Source: an uncultured Alteromonadaceae bacterium
Lineage (GTDB): Bacteria; Pseudomonadota; Gammaproteobacteria; Enterobacterales; Alteromonadaceae
Length of the DNA: 64,000 bases
Reading direction: 5' to 3'
Assembly (NCBI GenBank): GCA_913056495.1
Contig: CAJXMO010000014.1
Location: 47,671 to 111,670 of the forward strand
Below are positions 9,541 through 19,069 of the stretch, in pieces. The position numbers and the translations under genes were made by a program. Below the pieces are notes generated by a model, which was not told the origin of the DNA, made no database searches, and was given only the letters and a program-made list of their open reading frames with translations. How positions within the stretch are numbered: the first letter of the stretch is position 1; the number at the start of each line of letters is the position of its first letter.

Positions 9541-10581
9541 ATGACCAATGTAGATTTAAAACCCAGAGCACGACAAATTTTACATGTGTTGGTTGAGCAA
9601 TATCTGAATCAGGGTCAGCCTGTATCTTCTAAACATTTGGCCCAAATTGAATCGATTTCTGCAAGCTCAGCAACCGTTCGAAACATTATGATGACGCTTG
9701 AAAAAGCCGGATTACTGATGTCACCACATACATCCGCCGGACGCATTCCGACCGCTCAGGGATTGCGTTTATTCGTTGATGAGCTGCTAACGGTCGACTC
9801 TTTTCAGGATTTTTTAAACGTTAATCAGTTGCCCGAACTTGAACAGCGATTACTGCAAAGGCAACTGTCAGCCACTCAGTTATGTCAACATGCATCAAAA
9901 TTGTTGGCAGACGTAACACATTTAACCAGCATGGTGACTATACCCAGAAAGCAGGAAGTCGCTGTTGAACGGATTGAGTTTATCCATTTATCTGATACCC
10001 GTTTAATGGCCATTATTGTGCTTAAAAATGGAGATATTCAAAATAAGGTCATTGACTTACCCATTAGCATTACGCATGCAACTTTATTGAAAACCAGCGA
10101 ACTGATGAATATGGTGCTGGCCGGTAAAACGTTAAGTCAGGGTTACAAACAGATCAAAGAGCTGGCCAAGGGGGATGCTCAGCTTGATTGTTTAACCGAT
10201 TTAACTTTGCAAAAGGATAATGTGAATGAAGCGATTGGCAATCTTTTAGTGGCCGGGCAAAGTCACTTATTAGATGAAAATATTAGTCCTGAATTGAATA
10301 AGATTCGGGCCGTTTTTGAAGCCATAGCGGATAAACATCTGGTGCTGGATATTATGGAAAGGTGCCGCGATGAAAAAGGGGTTAAAATTTTTATCGGTGA
10401 AGAAACAGGCATCGAAACTTTGTCTGAGTGCAGTTTAATTAGTGCGCCATATCGGGCCAACGGTCAGGTTGTTGGCAGTCTGGCGGTTATAGGTCCAACA
10501 CGGATGGATTATAGAAAAGTGATACCAATTATCGATATGACATCTAAATTATTAACTTCTGCCTTGAATCAGTTAAGATAG
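9541..10581 (+). CDS. hrcA: Heat-inducible transcription repressor HrcA
   Basis: 346 residues, full length. The N-terminal winged helix carries the HrcA signature: PVSSKHLAQ, SSATVRNIMMTLE and PHTSAGRIPT (residues about 25-75). The central GAF-like and C-terminal parts (EETGIETLSECSLI, ANGQVVGSLAVIGPTRMDY) also match. HrcA represses chaperone genes by binding CIRCE elements (TTAGCACTC, nine bases, GAGTGCTAA). No CIRCE element was found before hrcA, grpE or groES here, and the chaperone promoters look sigma-32 type. Its target is therefore unclear from this window. It directly precedes grpE, the usual hrcA-grpE order. Confidence 0.93.
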   Translation: MTNVDLKPRARQILHVLVEQYLNQGQPVSSKHLAQIESISASSATVRNIMMTLEKAGLLMSPHTSAGRIPTAQGLRLFVDELLTVDSFQDFLNVNQLPELEQRLLQRQLSATQLCQHASKLLADVTHLTSMVTIPRKQEVAVERIEFIHLSDTRLMAIIVLKNGDIQNKVIDLPISITHATLLKTSELMNMVLAGKTLSQGYKQIKELAKGDAQLDCLTDLTLQKDNVNEAIGNLLVAGQSHLLDENISPELNKIRAVFEAIADKHLVLDIMERCRDEKGVKIFIGEETGIETLSECSLISAPYRANGQVVGSLAVIGPTRMDYRKVIPIIDMTSKLLTSALNQLR

Positions 10582-10591
10582 TCCCCATTAT
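10563..10591 (+). promoter_or_regulatory. Sigma-32 heat-shock promoter of grpE
   Basis: CTTGAAT at 10563-10569, a 13-base spacer and CCCCATTAT at 10583-10591 match the sigma-32 consensus very closely. It overlaps the last codons of hrcA, so grpE can be induced by heat independently of hrcA. The expected transcript start near 10598 rules out use of the GTG at 10607 with its own upstream ribosome site. Confidence 0.75.
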
Positions 10592-10633
10592 TGAGGAAAT
10601 TCGTAAGTGAAACCGTTTTGGAGTTTTAAAAAG

Positions 10634-11236
10634 ATGAGTAATGAACCACAAGATACTCAAGCTGAAGAGCAAGTAGAAGCTGCGCCAGAGACGCAGGAGC
10701 AGCAAGCTGAAACAGCTGAAGTTGTAGATGAAAGGGATCAGAAAATTGCTGAATTGAGTGCAAAGCTAGCTGCATCAGAAGCCAAAGTAACTGAACAGCA
10801 GGATTCTGTTGTCCGGGCAAAAGCAGAAGTTGAAAATATTCGCAGACGTGCCGCGCAAGATGTCGAAAAAGCACACAAGTTTGCATTAGAAAAATTTGCC
10901 GGTGAACTTTTACCTATTGTTGATAATCTGCAACGAGCATTGGAAGCGGCTGATAAGTCAAATGAAGCTTTGGTTCCTATGATTGAAGGGATCGAATTAA
11001 CGCAAAAGAGTTTTGATAATACGCTGGGCAAATTTGGAATCGAAGTCGTTGCCCCAGCTCAGGGTGATGCATTAAATCCTGATTTGCATCAGGCGATGTC
11101 TATGCTGCCAAATCCGGATGTTGCGCCAAATGCGATTATTGATTGCTTGCAAAAAGGTTACACTATCAATGGCCGTTTATTACGCCCGGCTATGGTCATT
11201 GTATCTGCAGCCGGTGGGGTTGATACTAAAGCATAA
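10634..11236 (+). CDS. grpE: Nucleotide exchange factor GrpE
   Basis: 200 residues from the ATG at 10634. This start has GGAG at 10620-10623; a GTG at 10607 would add nine unusual residues and lies too close to the predicted transcript start. The N-terminus is an acidic Gln/Glu-rich tail, followed by a long coiled coil (about 45-100, with [17 protein letters not shown]) and the beta-wing domain ([28 protein letters not shown] region, [16 protein letters not shown]). GrpE releases ADP from DnaK. dnaK and dnaJ are not adjacent here. A strong terminator follows. Confidence 0.96.
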   Translation: MSNEPQDTQAEEQVEAAPETQEQQAETAEVVDERDQKIAELSAKLAASEAKVTEQQDSVVRAKAEVENIRRRAAQDVEKAHKFALEKFAGELLPIVDNLQRALEAADKSNEALVPMIEGIELTQKSFDNTLGKFGIEVVAPAQGDALNPDLHQAMSMLPNPDVAPNAIIDCLQKGYTINGRLLRPAMVIVSAAGGVDTKA

Positions 11237-11268
11237 CGAATTTCTTAACGGATATATCAGTGATTGCA

Positions 11269-11295
11269 AAAAACGGAGGCTAAGCCTCCGTTTTT
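11269..11295 (+). terminator. grpE terminator
   Basis: A 12-bp perfect stem (AAAAACGGAGGC, 11269-11280, with its complement at 11284-11295) around a TAA loop, ending in five T. It lies 33 bases after the grpE stop. Confidence 0.85.
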
Positions 11296-11328
11296 GTTAT
11301 TCGTTTCATCTACTAGGGTGACAGCCTG

Positions 11329-11718
11329 TCAGTTTTTAGGTGTCGCTTTATCTTCAATTAAATGCATTAACTCGCGTTTAAGTAAGTATTGATCACCTGT
11401 ATTTAATTCAACAATCCGGCGTAAATGCGTCACACTGTCGATATCTATTTGCTCACATTGTAAACCAAGCACATCCGGCTCTATATGAACAATTTTAACG
11501 GACATCTTGATTTTTAAATCGGGCGCATCAGTTAAACCAAAATTCAGATTAAAGGTATCTTGATGATTCAGTTGCGAAGGCAATGCATTTTCCGGATAAC
11601 TTATTAAAGCTCCATTGAGAGATACATCAATTAATTCAACCTGCCATATATCATGATCATGGCTTAAAGTGGCATGGTTATCAAAAAATACCCGGGTATA
11701 ATGTCTGCGCTCAGTCAT
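11329..11718 (-). CDS. PilZ-domain protein (c-di-GMP receptor)
   Basis: 129 residues, essentially one PilZ domain. Both c-di-GMP-binding motifs are present: the arginine box RRHYTR at residues 4-9 and the DVSLNGALI box at about 32-40. The C-terminal helix (THLRRIVELN) matches single-domain PilZ proteins such as PA4608. It should act as a cytoplasmic sensor that passes c-di-GMP level to an unknown partner. It is a stand-alone gene between convergent grpE and upstream ettA, from which it is separated by a terminator. The window also encodes makers and breakers of this messenger. Confidence 0.9.
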   Translation of the reverse strand: MTERRHYTRVFFDNHATLSHDHDIWQVELIDVSLNGALISYPENALPSQLNHQDTFNLNFGLTDAPDLKIKMSVKIVHIEPDVLGLQCEQIDIDSVTHLRRIVELNTGDQYLLKRELMHLIEDKATPKN

Positions 11719-11763
11719 AAGTCATCTTCTTTGAAGCAATAAATTTAAAGATAGCGTATATAC

Positions 11764-11792
11764 AAAAAAGCAGCAAAATCTTGCTGCTTTTT
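11764..11792 (-). terminator. ettA terminator
   Basis: AAAAAGCAGCAA (11765-11776) pairs with TTGCTGCTTTTT (11781-11792) around AATC. It is 13 bases beyond the ettA stop and provides a T-run on both strands. Confidence 0.75.
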
Positions 11793-11805
11793 AATTTTTA
11801 TAGGC

Positions 11806-13473
11806 TTAGCCGATTTTTTTGTATTTGATTCTGTGCGGATGCAGTACCGCTTCCTCACCCAGAGTTTGTTTTAACCAAGCTTCGTATTCGGTGTAGTTCC
11901 CTTCATAGAAGTTAACCTGACCTTCATCACGATAGTCCAGAATATGGGTTGCGATTCTGTCTAAAAACCAACGGTCATGCGATATCACCATAGCGCAGCC
12001 AGGAAAATCCAATAATGCATTTTCCAGCGCTCGCAGCGTTTCAACATCTAAATCATTGGTTGGCTCATCCAGTAATAATACGTTACCGCCGGCTTTTAAT
12101 AATTTAGCCAAATGCACACGGTTTCTCTCACCACCGGATAATTCGCCAATGCGTTTTTGCTGATCTGAACCTTTAAAGTTAAATCGGCTAACATAAGCAC
12201 GGCTGTTAATTTCAAAGCTGCCAATCTGAATCACATCCTGACCATCAGAAATTTCCTGCCATACGGTGTTATCATCATTCATATCATCACGGAACTGATC
12301 AACACTGGAGAGCTTAACGGTATCACCGACAATAATTTCACCAGAATCCGGTTGCTCCTGACCCGATAACATTCTAAATAATGTCGATTTACCTGCACCG
12401 TTTGGACCGATAATGCCAACAATCGCCCCTTTAGGCATAGTGAAGTTTAAGCCGTCAATTAGGACTCGATCACCATAAGATTTTTTTAGATCATGTACTT
12501 CAATGACTTTGTCACCTAAACGTTCACCCGGCGGAATATAAAGTTCATTGGTTTCATTTCGACGTTGGAAATCTTGGTTATTCAGCTCTTCAAAGCGGGC
12601 CATACGCGCTTTACTTTTTGCCTGACGGCCTTTTGGATTGTTTCTGACCCATTCAAGTTCTTGTTTAATTGAGCGCTGGCGTGCATTTTCATTTTTTTCT
12701 TCTTGCTCTAAACGTGCATCTTTTTGTTCCAGCCATGAAGAATAATTACCTTCCCAAGGAATGCCTTGGCCACGATCAAGTTCTAATATCCAGCCGGCAA
12801 CATTATCAAGGAAGTATCTATCATGGGTAATGGCAACGACAGTCCCTTCATAGTCATGTAAAAAGCGCTCAAGCCAAGCAACCGATTCTGCATCCAAGTG
12901 GTTGGTCGGTTCATCCAGTAATAACATATCCGGCTTTTCTAATAATAACCGACATAATGCCACACGACGTCTTTCACCACCGGATAGTTTATTTACATCT
13001 GCATCCCAAGGCGGCAATCTAAGCGCATCTGCTGCGCGCTCGAGCATATTTTCAATGTTGTGTCCGTCAGTGGCCTGGATGATGGCTTCTAACTCGCCTT
13101 GCTCTTTAGCCAACGCATCAAAATCTGCATCAGGTTCAGCATAGGCAGCATATACTTCATCCAGTCTGCTAATTGCATTTTTAACGACAGCTACAGCTTC
13201 TTCGATATTTTCGCGAACGTTTTTTTCCGGGTTTAGCTGAGGTTCTTGCGGTAAATAACCTATATTGATTCCGGGTTGGGCACGTGCTTCACCTTCAATT
13301 TCGGTATCTATACCCGCCATTATTCTAAGCAGGGTCGATTTACCGGCACCATTTAAACCTAAAACGCCTATTTTGGCGCCCGGGAAAAAGCACAGATTAA
13401 TATTTTTTAAAATCTCACGTTTCGGTGGCACGATTTTGCCAACCTGAGACATTGTATAAACGTATTGCGCCAT
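11806..13473 (-). CDS. ettA: Energy-dependent translational throttle protein EttA (ABC-F)
   Basis: 555 residues, the exact family size. Two ABC ATPase domains are visible, each with a Walker A (GLNGAGKSTLL; GPNGAGKSTLF), an ABC signature (LSGGERRRVAL; LSGGERNRVHL) and a Walker B followed by EPTNHLD or EPTNDLD. No membrane helices are present. The start MAQYVYTMSQVGKIVPPKR is typical of EttA, which binds the ribosomal E site and gates the first elongation step according to ATP level. The gene is transcribed alone. About 45 bases upstream lies a perfect GGCGTTA/TAACGCC hairpin (13516-13532) of unknown use. Confidence 0.97.
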   Translation of the reverse strand: MAQYVYTMSQVGKIVPPKREILKNINLCFFPGAKIGVLGLNGAGKSTLLRIMAGIDTEIEGEARAQPGINIGYLPQEPQLNPEKNVRENIEEAVAVVKNAISRLDEVYAAYAEPDADFDALAKEQGELEAIIQATDGHNIENMLERAADALRLPPWDADVNKLSGGERRRVALCRLLLEKPDMLLLDEPTNHLDAESVAWLERFLHDYEGTVVAITHDRYFLDNVAGWILELDRGQGIPWEGNYSSWLEQKDARLEQEEKNENARQRSIKQELEWVRNNPKGRQAKSKARMARFEELNNQDFQRRNETNELYIPPGERLGDKVIEVHDLKKSYGDRVLIDGLNFTMPKGAIVGIIGPNGAGKSTLFRMLSGQEQPDSGEIIVGDTVKLSSVDQFRDDMNDDNTVWQEISDGQDVIQIGSFEINSRAYVSRFNFKGSDQQKRIGELSGGERNRVHLAKLLKAGGNVLLLDEPTNDLDVETLRALENALLDFPGCAMVISHDRWFLDRIATHILDYRDEGQVNFYEGNYTEYEAWLKQTLGEEAVLHPHRIKYKKIG

Positions 13474-13748
13474 GAGTTCAATCCTAATTTGTTTTTGATT
13501 AAATCAATTTAATTTGGCGTTATTCTAACGCCTGATGAGTCATTTAGAAACCATCGAATTTGTCAGAGATCATAGAATTTATAATGCCTGAAGGCGAGCA
13601 ATGCTTAAAAAAATTTGCATTTTCGGGCCAAATAGCGCTTTAATAGAGGCATGGTCATTTATCGACGTTCTTTACCCATAGCGGGTTCGTGGCACTGACT
13701 AATGAATAAGAAAAACAAAATAATCATAAATTGAGGCTCAGTCATTAA

Positions 13749-16700
13749 ATGCAGTGGCTTAAAACCCAAATTCTCCATTCAATTTCAGTAAAAGCTAGTA
13801 TCGCTATATTTTTATCTTGCATGATAATTGGCTCTATAGGGGTCTATTTTTTTACTCAGGTTCAGGATAAATATCTGGCGCGTATCCTTAGCGCAGATTT
13901 GGATAATGCAGCCGCACAAAGTGCCAAATCAATTTCCCGTTATTTAGACAGCTTGCTGGAGCTGGGATTAATGGCAAATAGTCAGGTTAAATATTCACTT
14001 GAAATGAGTCATCAAGTTGAAGCCCGGCCTGAATTGTGGGAAAAACAAGCCGATGACAGTTACCGCAGCCGTTTTGGTAATAATGCGGTTTATCTTGCCG
14101 CTAATGAAACGCTGAGTGCAGAGACTAAAAGGGAAGCTAGCGCATTGGCCCATGTGTGGCCGTTAATGGCATCAAGATTAAGGCGCTCCTTTTCAGCAAG
14201 CTACTATATTTCTAAAAACGGTTTAGTTGTCATTCAACCCGCAGAACCCGCGATGAGACTGCCTGCCGTTTATGATTTCAGTCGTGAGTTATTTTACAAA
14301 TTAGGAACGCCCGAATTAAACCCGACCGGGCAGCCAATTTGGACACCTGTCTATTACGATGATTCACAAGGGAAGTGGATGACCAGTCTGGTTGTTCCGG
14401 TTTATATTGCTAATGAATTCAGGGGCGTCACCGGTTTTGATTTTTTAATTGAAGAATTACAAAGTCTGATTAAAGAGCTGTTACCCAACACATTAGATAG
14501 AAATCTATTTATTTTTGATAGCAAATATAATTTAATTTTTCATCCTCAGTATATTAATTTATTAGCGCCAGCCAGCTCAGGCGCTTTTGTTGAGTTAAAT
14601 AACCAGTCTCAGGTACCCGATGGAATTGACGACATTATTCGAACTAGTCTTCAGAATACGACAGAGTTAAAGGCTAAAGCCTACCAAATAGGCGATAAAA
14701 CTCGACTTGTTTCTGTTGCTCAAATTCCTGAATTGAGTTGGTACTTAGCTTTGTCCGGTTCATTAAGCATTCGCGAAATTCACCTTAATAATTTTAAACA
14801 ATATCTATTGACCGGCTTTTTAATTTCAGGCTTTTTACTGGCTGGTTTGATTTATTGGTTTTTAAATCATTATGTATTATCAAGGTTACGTAATTTAGCC
14901 AAAGCGTTAAGCCTGCATAAGCAGGGTCAGCTAAACCTTGGCAAACTTACTGACAGTTTGGATGAAGTTGGTACTACAGCTAAGACGGTAGAAGCGATGT
15001 CAGGTGAAATTCACCACCTGATAGAAGGCCTCAACGAAAAAATTCAGGAAAAAGAAGTCGCTGAATTATCAGCTTTAAAATTATCCAATGCGGTTAAACA
15101 CAGTGAAACTGCGATTGCGATTTTAAATGAGTGGTTTGAAATTGAATTTGTTAATCCTAAATTTGTTGAACTGACTGGAAGACCTGAGTTTGAATTGATT
15201 GGAATCAAAATTGAAGAAGTCATTGATGAGCAAATGCGCTGGATATTAGATGGCGCGTTTGAAAAGCTCTCATCAGGACATGCGTGGAAAGGCGAACTGG
15301 TATTTGAACATCCGGGCAGCCGAGAAGGTATCTGGGTTTCACAAACTTTTTCACCTATGACGCAGGATAAACAAGGCGCAGTGCATTTTGTTTCGGCAAC
15401 TCAAGACATTAGTTTTATTAAACAAAGCCAGAAAAAAATGGAAAAGCTGGCTTATCATGATCCCCTGACCAAACTCTATAACCGTACTTTTTTTAAAGCG
15501 CAATTAACCAAATCACTTGAAATGACTAAGCGTGGCCATTATGCGTTTTGTTTATTTTATTTTGATCTGGATAACTTTAAACGAGTTAACGATGATTTAG
15601 GGCATGAAGCGGGTGATTTATTGTTAACCGAAATTGCCAGACGCCTGATAAAGCGACTCAGAGCTGAAGATACAGTGGCCCGATTAGGCGGTGATGAATT
15701 TGCAGTTATTATCAGCGGTGTATCTAATGTAGAGCGCGCAGCTGCTTTGGCAAATGACATTCAGAACGTTATTAATCAGCCGGTTAAATTACCCAGTGCA
15801 GAGGTTTTGGTGACAGCCAGTATTGGTATCACTATGTCGCCTAAAGATGCGCTCAGCATTGAAGACTTATTGAGAAATGCGGATTTGGCTATGTATAAAG
15901 CCAAAGCAGCCGGTCGCAATGCATTTTATTTTTACAGTGATGACTTAAATAAAGCGCTACAGGAGAGCGTATTGCTTGAAAGTGAACTCAGAGTTGCGAT
16001 CAAAGAGCAGCAATTTGAGTTGCATTATCAACCCCAGATTGATTTAAAAACCGGGGAAGTATTTGGCTTTGAAGCTCTGGTTCGCTGGATACATCCGGTG
16101 CGGGGAATGGTGTCTCCAAATATTTTTATTCCGGTTGCCGAGCAGTCTGGCTTGATTGTTGAGTTGGGTGAATGGGTGCTGTCAGAAGCCAGTTTATTTA
16201 TCGCCCGGTTGAACCAAAAATACAATAAAGCTTTTATGGTAGCCGTCAATTTATCGGCCCGTCAGTTTAAAGATAAAAATGTCGCTAAAGTGATTAAACA
16301 GAGTATTAAAAATGCCAATATAAAACCAGCTTGGCTGGATATTGAATTAACTGAATCTATGCTAATGGGTGACATTAATGAAGCTATTCGGCAAATGGAC
16401 GAAATTAAATCACTCGGTGTACAGCTTTCAATCGATGACTTTGGAACGGGTTATTCCTCATTAAGTTATTTAAAACGCTTTCCGGTAGATACACTAAAAG
16501 TAGACAGAGCCTTTATTAAAGATATTCCGCATGATAAAGATGATATGGCAATTTCTGATGCGATTATCGCCATGGCCCATAAATTGAATATGAAAGTTAT
16601 CGCTGAGGGTATCGAACATGAAGACCATGTGCATTTTTTAGTTGAAAAACAATGTCAGATTGGTCAGGGGTATTTGTTTAGTCCACCGGTCGCTGAAACT

Positions 16701-16757
16701 AAAATTGATGCATTTTTAACTGAAACCCATAGTTATAAAGCGCTTTTTAAGCGTTAA
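13749..16757 (+). CDS. Cache-HAMP-PAS-GGDEF-EAL c-di-GMP signalling protein
   Basis: 1002 residues. Transmembrane helices at about 15-37 and 350-372 flank a periplasmic double-Cache-like sensor. A HAMP-like linker, a PAS domain (about 445-560), a GGDEF domain with intact RLGGDEF (about 643-649) and an EAL domain (FEALVRW about 773, then ELTESMLMGD, DDFGTGYSSLSYLKRFP and VIAEGIE) follow. Both cyclase and phosphodiesterase signatures look complete, so it may do either or both reactions. The ligand of the sensor is unknown. Its 3' end overlaps the convergent kinase gene by 11 bases. Confidence 0.93.
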   Translation: MQWLKTQILHSISVKASIAIFLSCMIIGSIGVYFFTQVQDKYLARILSADLDNAAAQSAKSISRYLDSLLELGLMANSQVKYSLEMSHQVEARPELWEKQADDSYRSRFGNNAVYLAANETLSAETKREASALAHVWPLMASRLRRSFSASYYISKNGLVVIQPAEPAMRLPAVYDFSRELFYKLGTPELNPTGQPIWTPVYYDDSQGKWMTSLVVPVYIANEFRGVTGFDFLIEELQSLIKELLPNTLDRNLFIFDSKYNLIFHPQYINLLAPASSGAFVELNNQSQVPDGIDDIIRTSLQNTTELKAKAYQIGDKTRLVSVAQIPELSWYLALSGSLSIREIHLNNFKQYLLTGFLISGFLLAGLIYWFLNHYVLSRLRNLAKALSLHKQGQLNLGKLTDSLDEVGTTAKTVEAMSGEIHHLIEGLNEKIQEKEVAELSALKLSNAVKHSETAIAILNEWFEIEFVNPKFVELTGRPEFELIGIKIEEVIDEQMRWILDGAFEKLSSGHAWKGELVFEHPGSREGIWVSQTFSPMTQDKQGAVHFVSATQDISFIKQSQKKMEKLAYHDPLTKLYNRTFFKAQLTKSLEMTKRGHYAFCLFYFDLDNFKRVNDDLGHEAGDLLLTEIARRLIKRLRAEDTVARLGGDEFAVIISGVSNVERAAALANDIQNVINQPVKLPSAEVLVTASIGITMSPKDALSIEDLLRNADLAMYKAKAAGRNAFYFYSDDLNKALQESVLLESELRVAIKEQQFELHYQPQIDLKTGEVFGFEALVRWIHPVRGMVSPNIFIPVAEQSGLIVELGEWVLSEASLFIARLNQKYNKAFMVAVNLSARQFKDKNVAKVIKQSIKNANIKPAWLDIELTESMLMGDINEAIRQMDEIKSLGVQLSIDDFGTGYSSLSYLKRFPVDTLKVDRAFIKDIPHDKDDMAISDAIIAMAHKLNMKVIAEGIEHEDHVHFLVEKQCQIGQGYLFSPPVAETKIDAFLTETHSYKALFKR

Positions 16758-18081
16758 ATTCAAGTGTAAAACAAGCGCCACCGAGTGGTCCTTTGCCGTT
16801 AATATTAAGTTGTCCCTGGTAACTTGAAACCAGATCCTGAACAATCGATAAGCCAATTCCGTGGCCCGCTTCGTATGTATCCGCTCTATGACCGCGTTTT
16901 AAAATATCCTGAGTTTGTGATTCAGACAAACCACAGCCGTCATCACTGACTTGCAAGGTTAAATTTGGGCTGGATGATATTTCTATGATCACTTTTTGAT
17001 GGCAGGCTTTTGCCGCATTGTCCAATAAATTACCCAGCAGCTCATACAAGTCAGCTTCTGCTCCGTAAAATACAGGATTGTGAGTGCAATTGAGTTTAAA
17101 TTGAATCGACTTTTGATGATAAATTTTTTCTAAACTGGTGATAATGGCTTTAGCTATGGGCGCTACTTTACAGCCTTGCTGCCAACTACTTTGACCGGTT
17201 TGCGCTTTTTTTAGTTGATGACCAATAATCTGATTAATTTTATCCAACTCAGGTTTTATTGATTGGGGCACGTCTGAATTGTTGAATATGACAGCGAGCG
17301 GCGTTTTTAAGCTGTGAGCCAAGTCTGCAAGGGTATTTTTATATCTTTGCCTTTGTTGTTGTTCTGTTTGAATGAGTCGGTTCAGACTGTTATTCAAGGA
17401 CGCAATTTCAATTGGATAGTTCTCGGAAATCCGGTTTTTATCACCGTTTTCAATATGTTCTACTTCCTGACTGAGCTTTTTCAGTGGTTGTTGAAACCAA
17501 AATAGCCAGATGAACTGTAAGCCGGTGAATATGAGCGCTATTGCAATTAGCCAGCGCCATAAACTTTGCTCAAAAATGGTGAGTTGCAGCAGGTAATCCT
17601 GTTTGTTTTTGATGATATGAAAAGTAAAGGGATAAACCTGTCCGGCAAATTCAAATTCAACTTTCAATTGCCAGTTGAAGTGATCTTCTCCATTGAGACG
17701 GATTTGATTAAACTGACTTTCGCCAACGAACGAATCTGGCCATTGAGCAGGGACTGCCGGGTTGATAAAGGAATCAGAATGCCAAATCAGTGATTGTTCA
17801 TTCCTAATCAGGGCATAGAGTCCAGAATCCGGCAAATGAAAACCAGGTGCTGCTAACGCCCCGTTAAAGCTTAGCTGGCCATTATCGATTTCACTGGCGG
17901 CCAGCAAATTATAACTGTAAGCCTGCATCGCTTGCTGTTCTGTCAGCTTGGCTTGTATTTCAAATGCTTTGTATAAGCTAATACCAAACAAAGGCAAGAT
18001 AATTAAGCTGACGATTAAATTTGAAACCAGTAGCCTTTGTTTAAAGCTCAGCCGGGCCAGTTTGTGTTTAAGCTTCATCAT
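16747..18081 (-). CDS. Two-component sensor histidine kinase (PhoQ/QseC-like)
   Basis: 444 residues. Two membrane helices (about 17-37 and 175-197) enclose a periplasmic sensor of roughly 135 residues. A HAMP-like segment follows, then the H-box LAHSLKTPLAV (about 255), an N-box LLGNLLDNAAKAC and a G-box DDGCGLSE plus GHGIGLSIV. It belongs to the EnvZ/PhoQ class of inner-membrane kinases. Its start lies 14 bases inside the response regulator gene, so the pair is translationally coupled. The PepSY protein upstream suggests an envelope or metal cue, but this is inference. Confidence 0.92.
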   Translation of the reverse strand: MMKLKHKLARLSFKQRLLVSNLIVSLIILPLFGISLYKAFEIQAKLTEQQAMQAYSYNLLAASEIDNGQLSFNGALAAPGFHLPDSGLYALIRNEQSLIWHSDSFINPAVPAQWPDSFVGESQFNQIRLNGEDHFNWQLKVEFEFAGQVYPFTFHIIKNKQDYLLQLTIFEQSLWRWLIAIALIFTGLQFIWLFWFQQPLKKLSQEVEHIENGDKNRISENYPIEIASLNNSLNRLIQTEQQQRQRYKNTLADLAHSLKTPLAVIFNNSDVPQSIKPELDKINQIIGHQLKKAQTGQSSWQQGCKVAPIAKAIITSLEKIYHQKSIQFKLNCTHNPVFYGAEADLYELLGNLLDNAAKACHQKVIIEISSSPNLTLQVSDDGCGLSESQTQDILKRGHRADTYEAGHGIGLSIVQDLVSSYQGQLNINGKGPLGGACFTLEFNA

Positions 18082-18742
18082 TACAGAATCTGTAACCCTG
18101 GCCGCGTACGGTTTGAATATAAAGGTCGGCTTGTTGCGGACTGATTTTACGTCGCAAACGTTTTACAAACACCTCAATGACATTTGAATCTCTGTCAAAG
18201 TCCTGTTCATACAGGTGTTCAGTCAGTTCTGTTTTAGAAATTAATTTATTTGGATGACGCGCAAAATATTCAAGTAACTTATATTCATAGGCTGTCAGGG
18301 TGACGGCTGTCTCGGCCAAATAGACCTGAGATAAGTTAGTATCTATTTTGAGCTGGTTAAAAACCAGCACCGGGTTCGCTTGACCCGAACTTCTTCGAAT
18401 CAAGGCTTTTAGGCGGGCAAACAATTCTTCTGCCTGAAAGGGTTTAGCCAGATAATCATCTGCACCTGCGTTCAGCCCGGCTACTTTATCTTGCCAGTGA
18501 TCGCGAGCTGTCAGTAGTAAAATCGGGAACGTTTTATGTTTTCTGATTTGCTGAACTAGTTGCAGGCCATCCAGTTTAGGCAGGCCAATATCGATAACCG
18601 CAATGTCGTAATCAACTTCCTGAGCGTTAAACAGACCGTCTTCACCATCGAAGCTGGCATCTACTGCATAACCTTGTTGAGTTAGGCTGGTGTATAGGTG
18701 TTCATTCAGCTTAATTTCGTCTTCCACTAATAATAAACGCAC
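18068..18742 (-). CDS. OmpR-family response regulator
   Basis: 224 residues. The receiver domain has E7-D8, the phospho-acceptor D51 in VIDIGLPKLDG and the conserved K in LAKPF. The C-terminal winged helix (TAYEYKLLEYFARHPNKLISK and VEVFVKRLRRKI-type recognition helix, here VIEVFVKRLRRK) is typical of PhoP/QseB regulators. It lies 3 bases after the PepSY gene and overlaps the kinase gene. The three genes read as one left-reading operon. Confidence 0.95.
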   Translation of the reverse strand: MRLLLVEDEIKLNEHLYTSLTQQGYAVDASFDGEDGLFNAQEVDYDIAVIDIGLPKLDGLQLVQQIRKHKTFPILLLTARDHWQDKVAGLNAGADDYLAKPFQAEELFARLKALIRRSSGQANPVLVFNQLKIDTNLSQVYLAETAVTLTAYEYKLLEYFARHPNKLISKTELTEHLYEQDFDRDSNVIEVFVKRLRRKISPQQADLYIQTVRGQGYRFCNDEA

Positions 18743-18745
18743 AAA

Positions 18746-19006
18746 TTATTCCTTCTTCATTTGACCGCTATGCGCATTTACTAAAATGCTCACTACCCGC
18801 CCGGAGGGCATCAGTAATTTAATTCGATAATAAGTCTGTTGCTCAATCCGGGTTTTATAGGCTTTTAATATTTTGCCCTGATAGCTTTTTTGCACTGTGT
18901 TGATTGCGTGTCGCAACGTCATCGTTTGTGCATTTACCGGACTGATAAAGACAAGCGGTGATATCAGACTGACTGTTAATAACAACAAACGTAAATAGCG
19001 AAACAT
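18746..19006 (-). CDS. Small secreted PepSY-domain protein
   Basis: 86 residues. Residues 1-26 are a signal peptide ending in VNA. The rest is a single PepSY-like domain: LRHAINTVQKSYQGKILKAY, then YYRIKLLMPSGRVVSILVNAHSG. PepSY modules are thought to inhibit or chaperone periplasmic enzymes, and short PepSY genes often accompany OmpR-type two-component systems in gammaproteobacteria. Here it is the first gene of such an operon and could be its sensor partner or target. Confidence 0.82.
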   Translation of the reverse strand: MFRYLRLLLLTVSLISPLVFISPVNAQTMTLRHAINTVQKSYQGKILKAYKTRIEQQTYYRIKLLMPSGRVVSILVNAHSGQMKKE

Positions 19007-19034
19007 AGATCCACACTTTTATAAATTTAAAAAC

Positions 19035-19064
19035 AAACTGAGTACCTTTCAGGGTACTCAGTTT
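19035..19064 (-). terminator. Terminator after the glycine-zipper gene
   Basis: AAACTGAGTACC (19035-19046) and GGTACTCAGTTT (19053-19064) form a 12-bp stem. Read leftwards the T-rich TTTGTTTTTAAA follows. It separates the glycine-zipper gene from the PepSY operon. Confidence 0.7.
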
Positions 19065-19069
19065 AGCAA

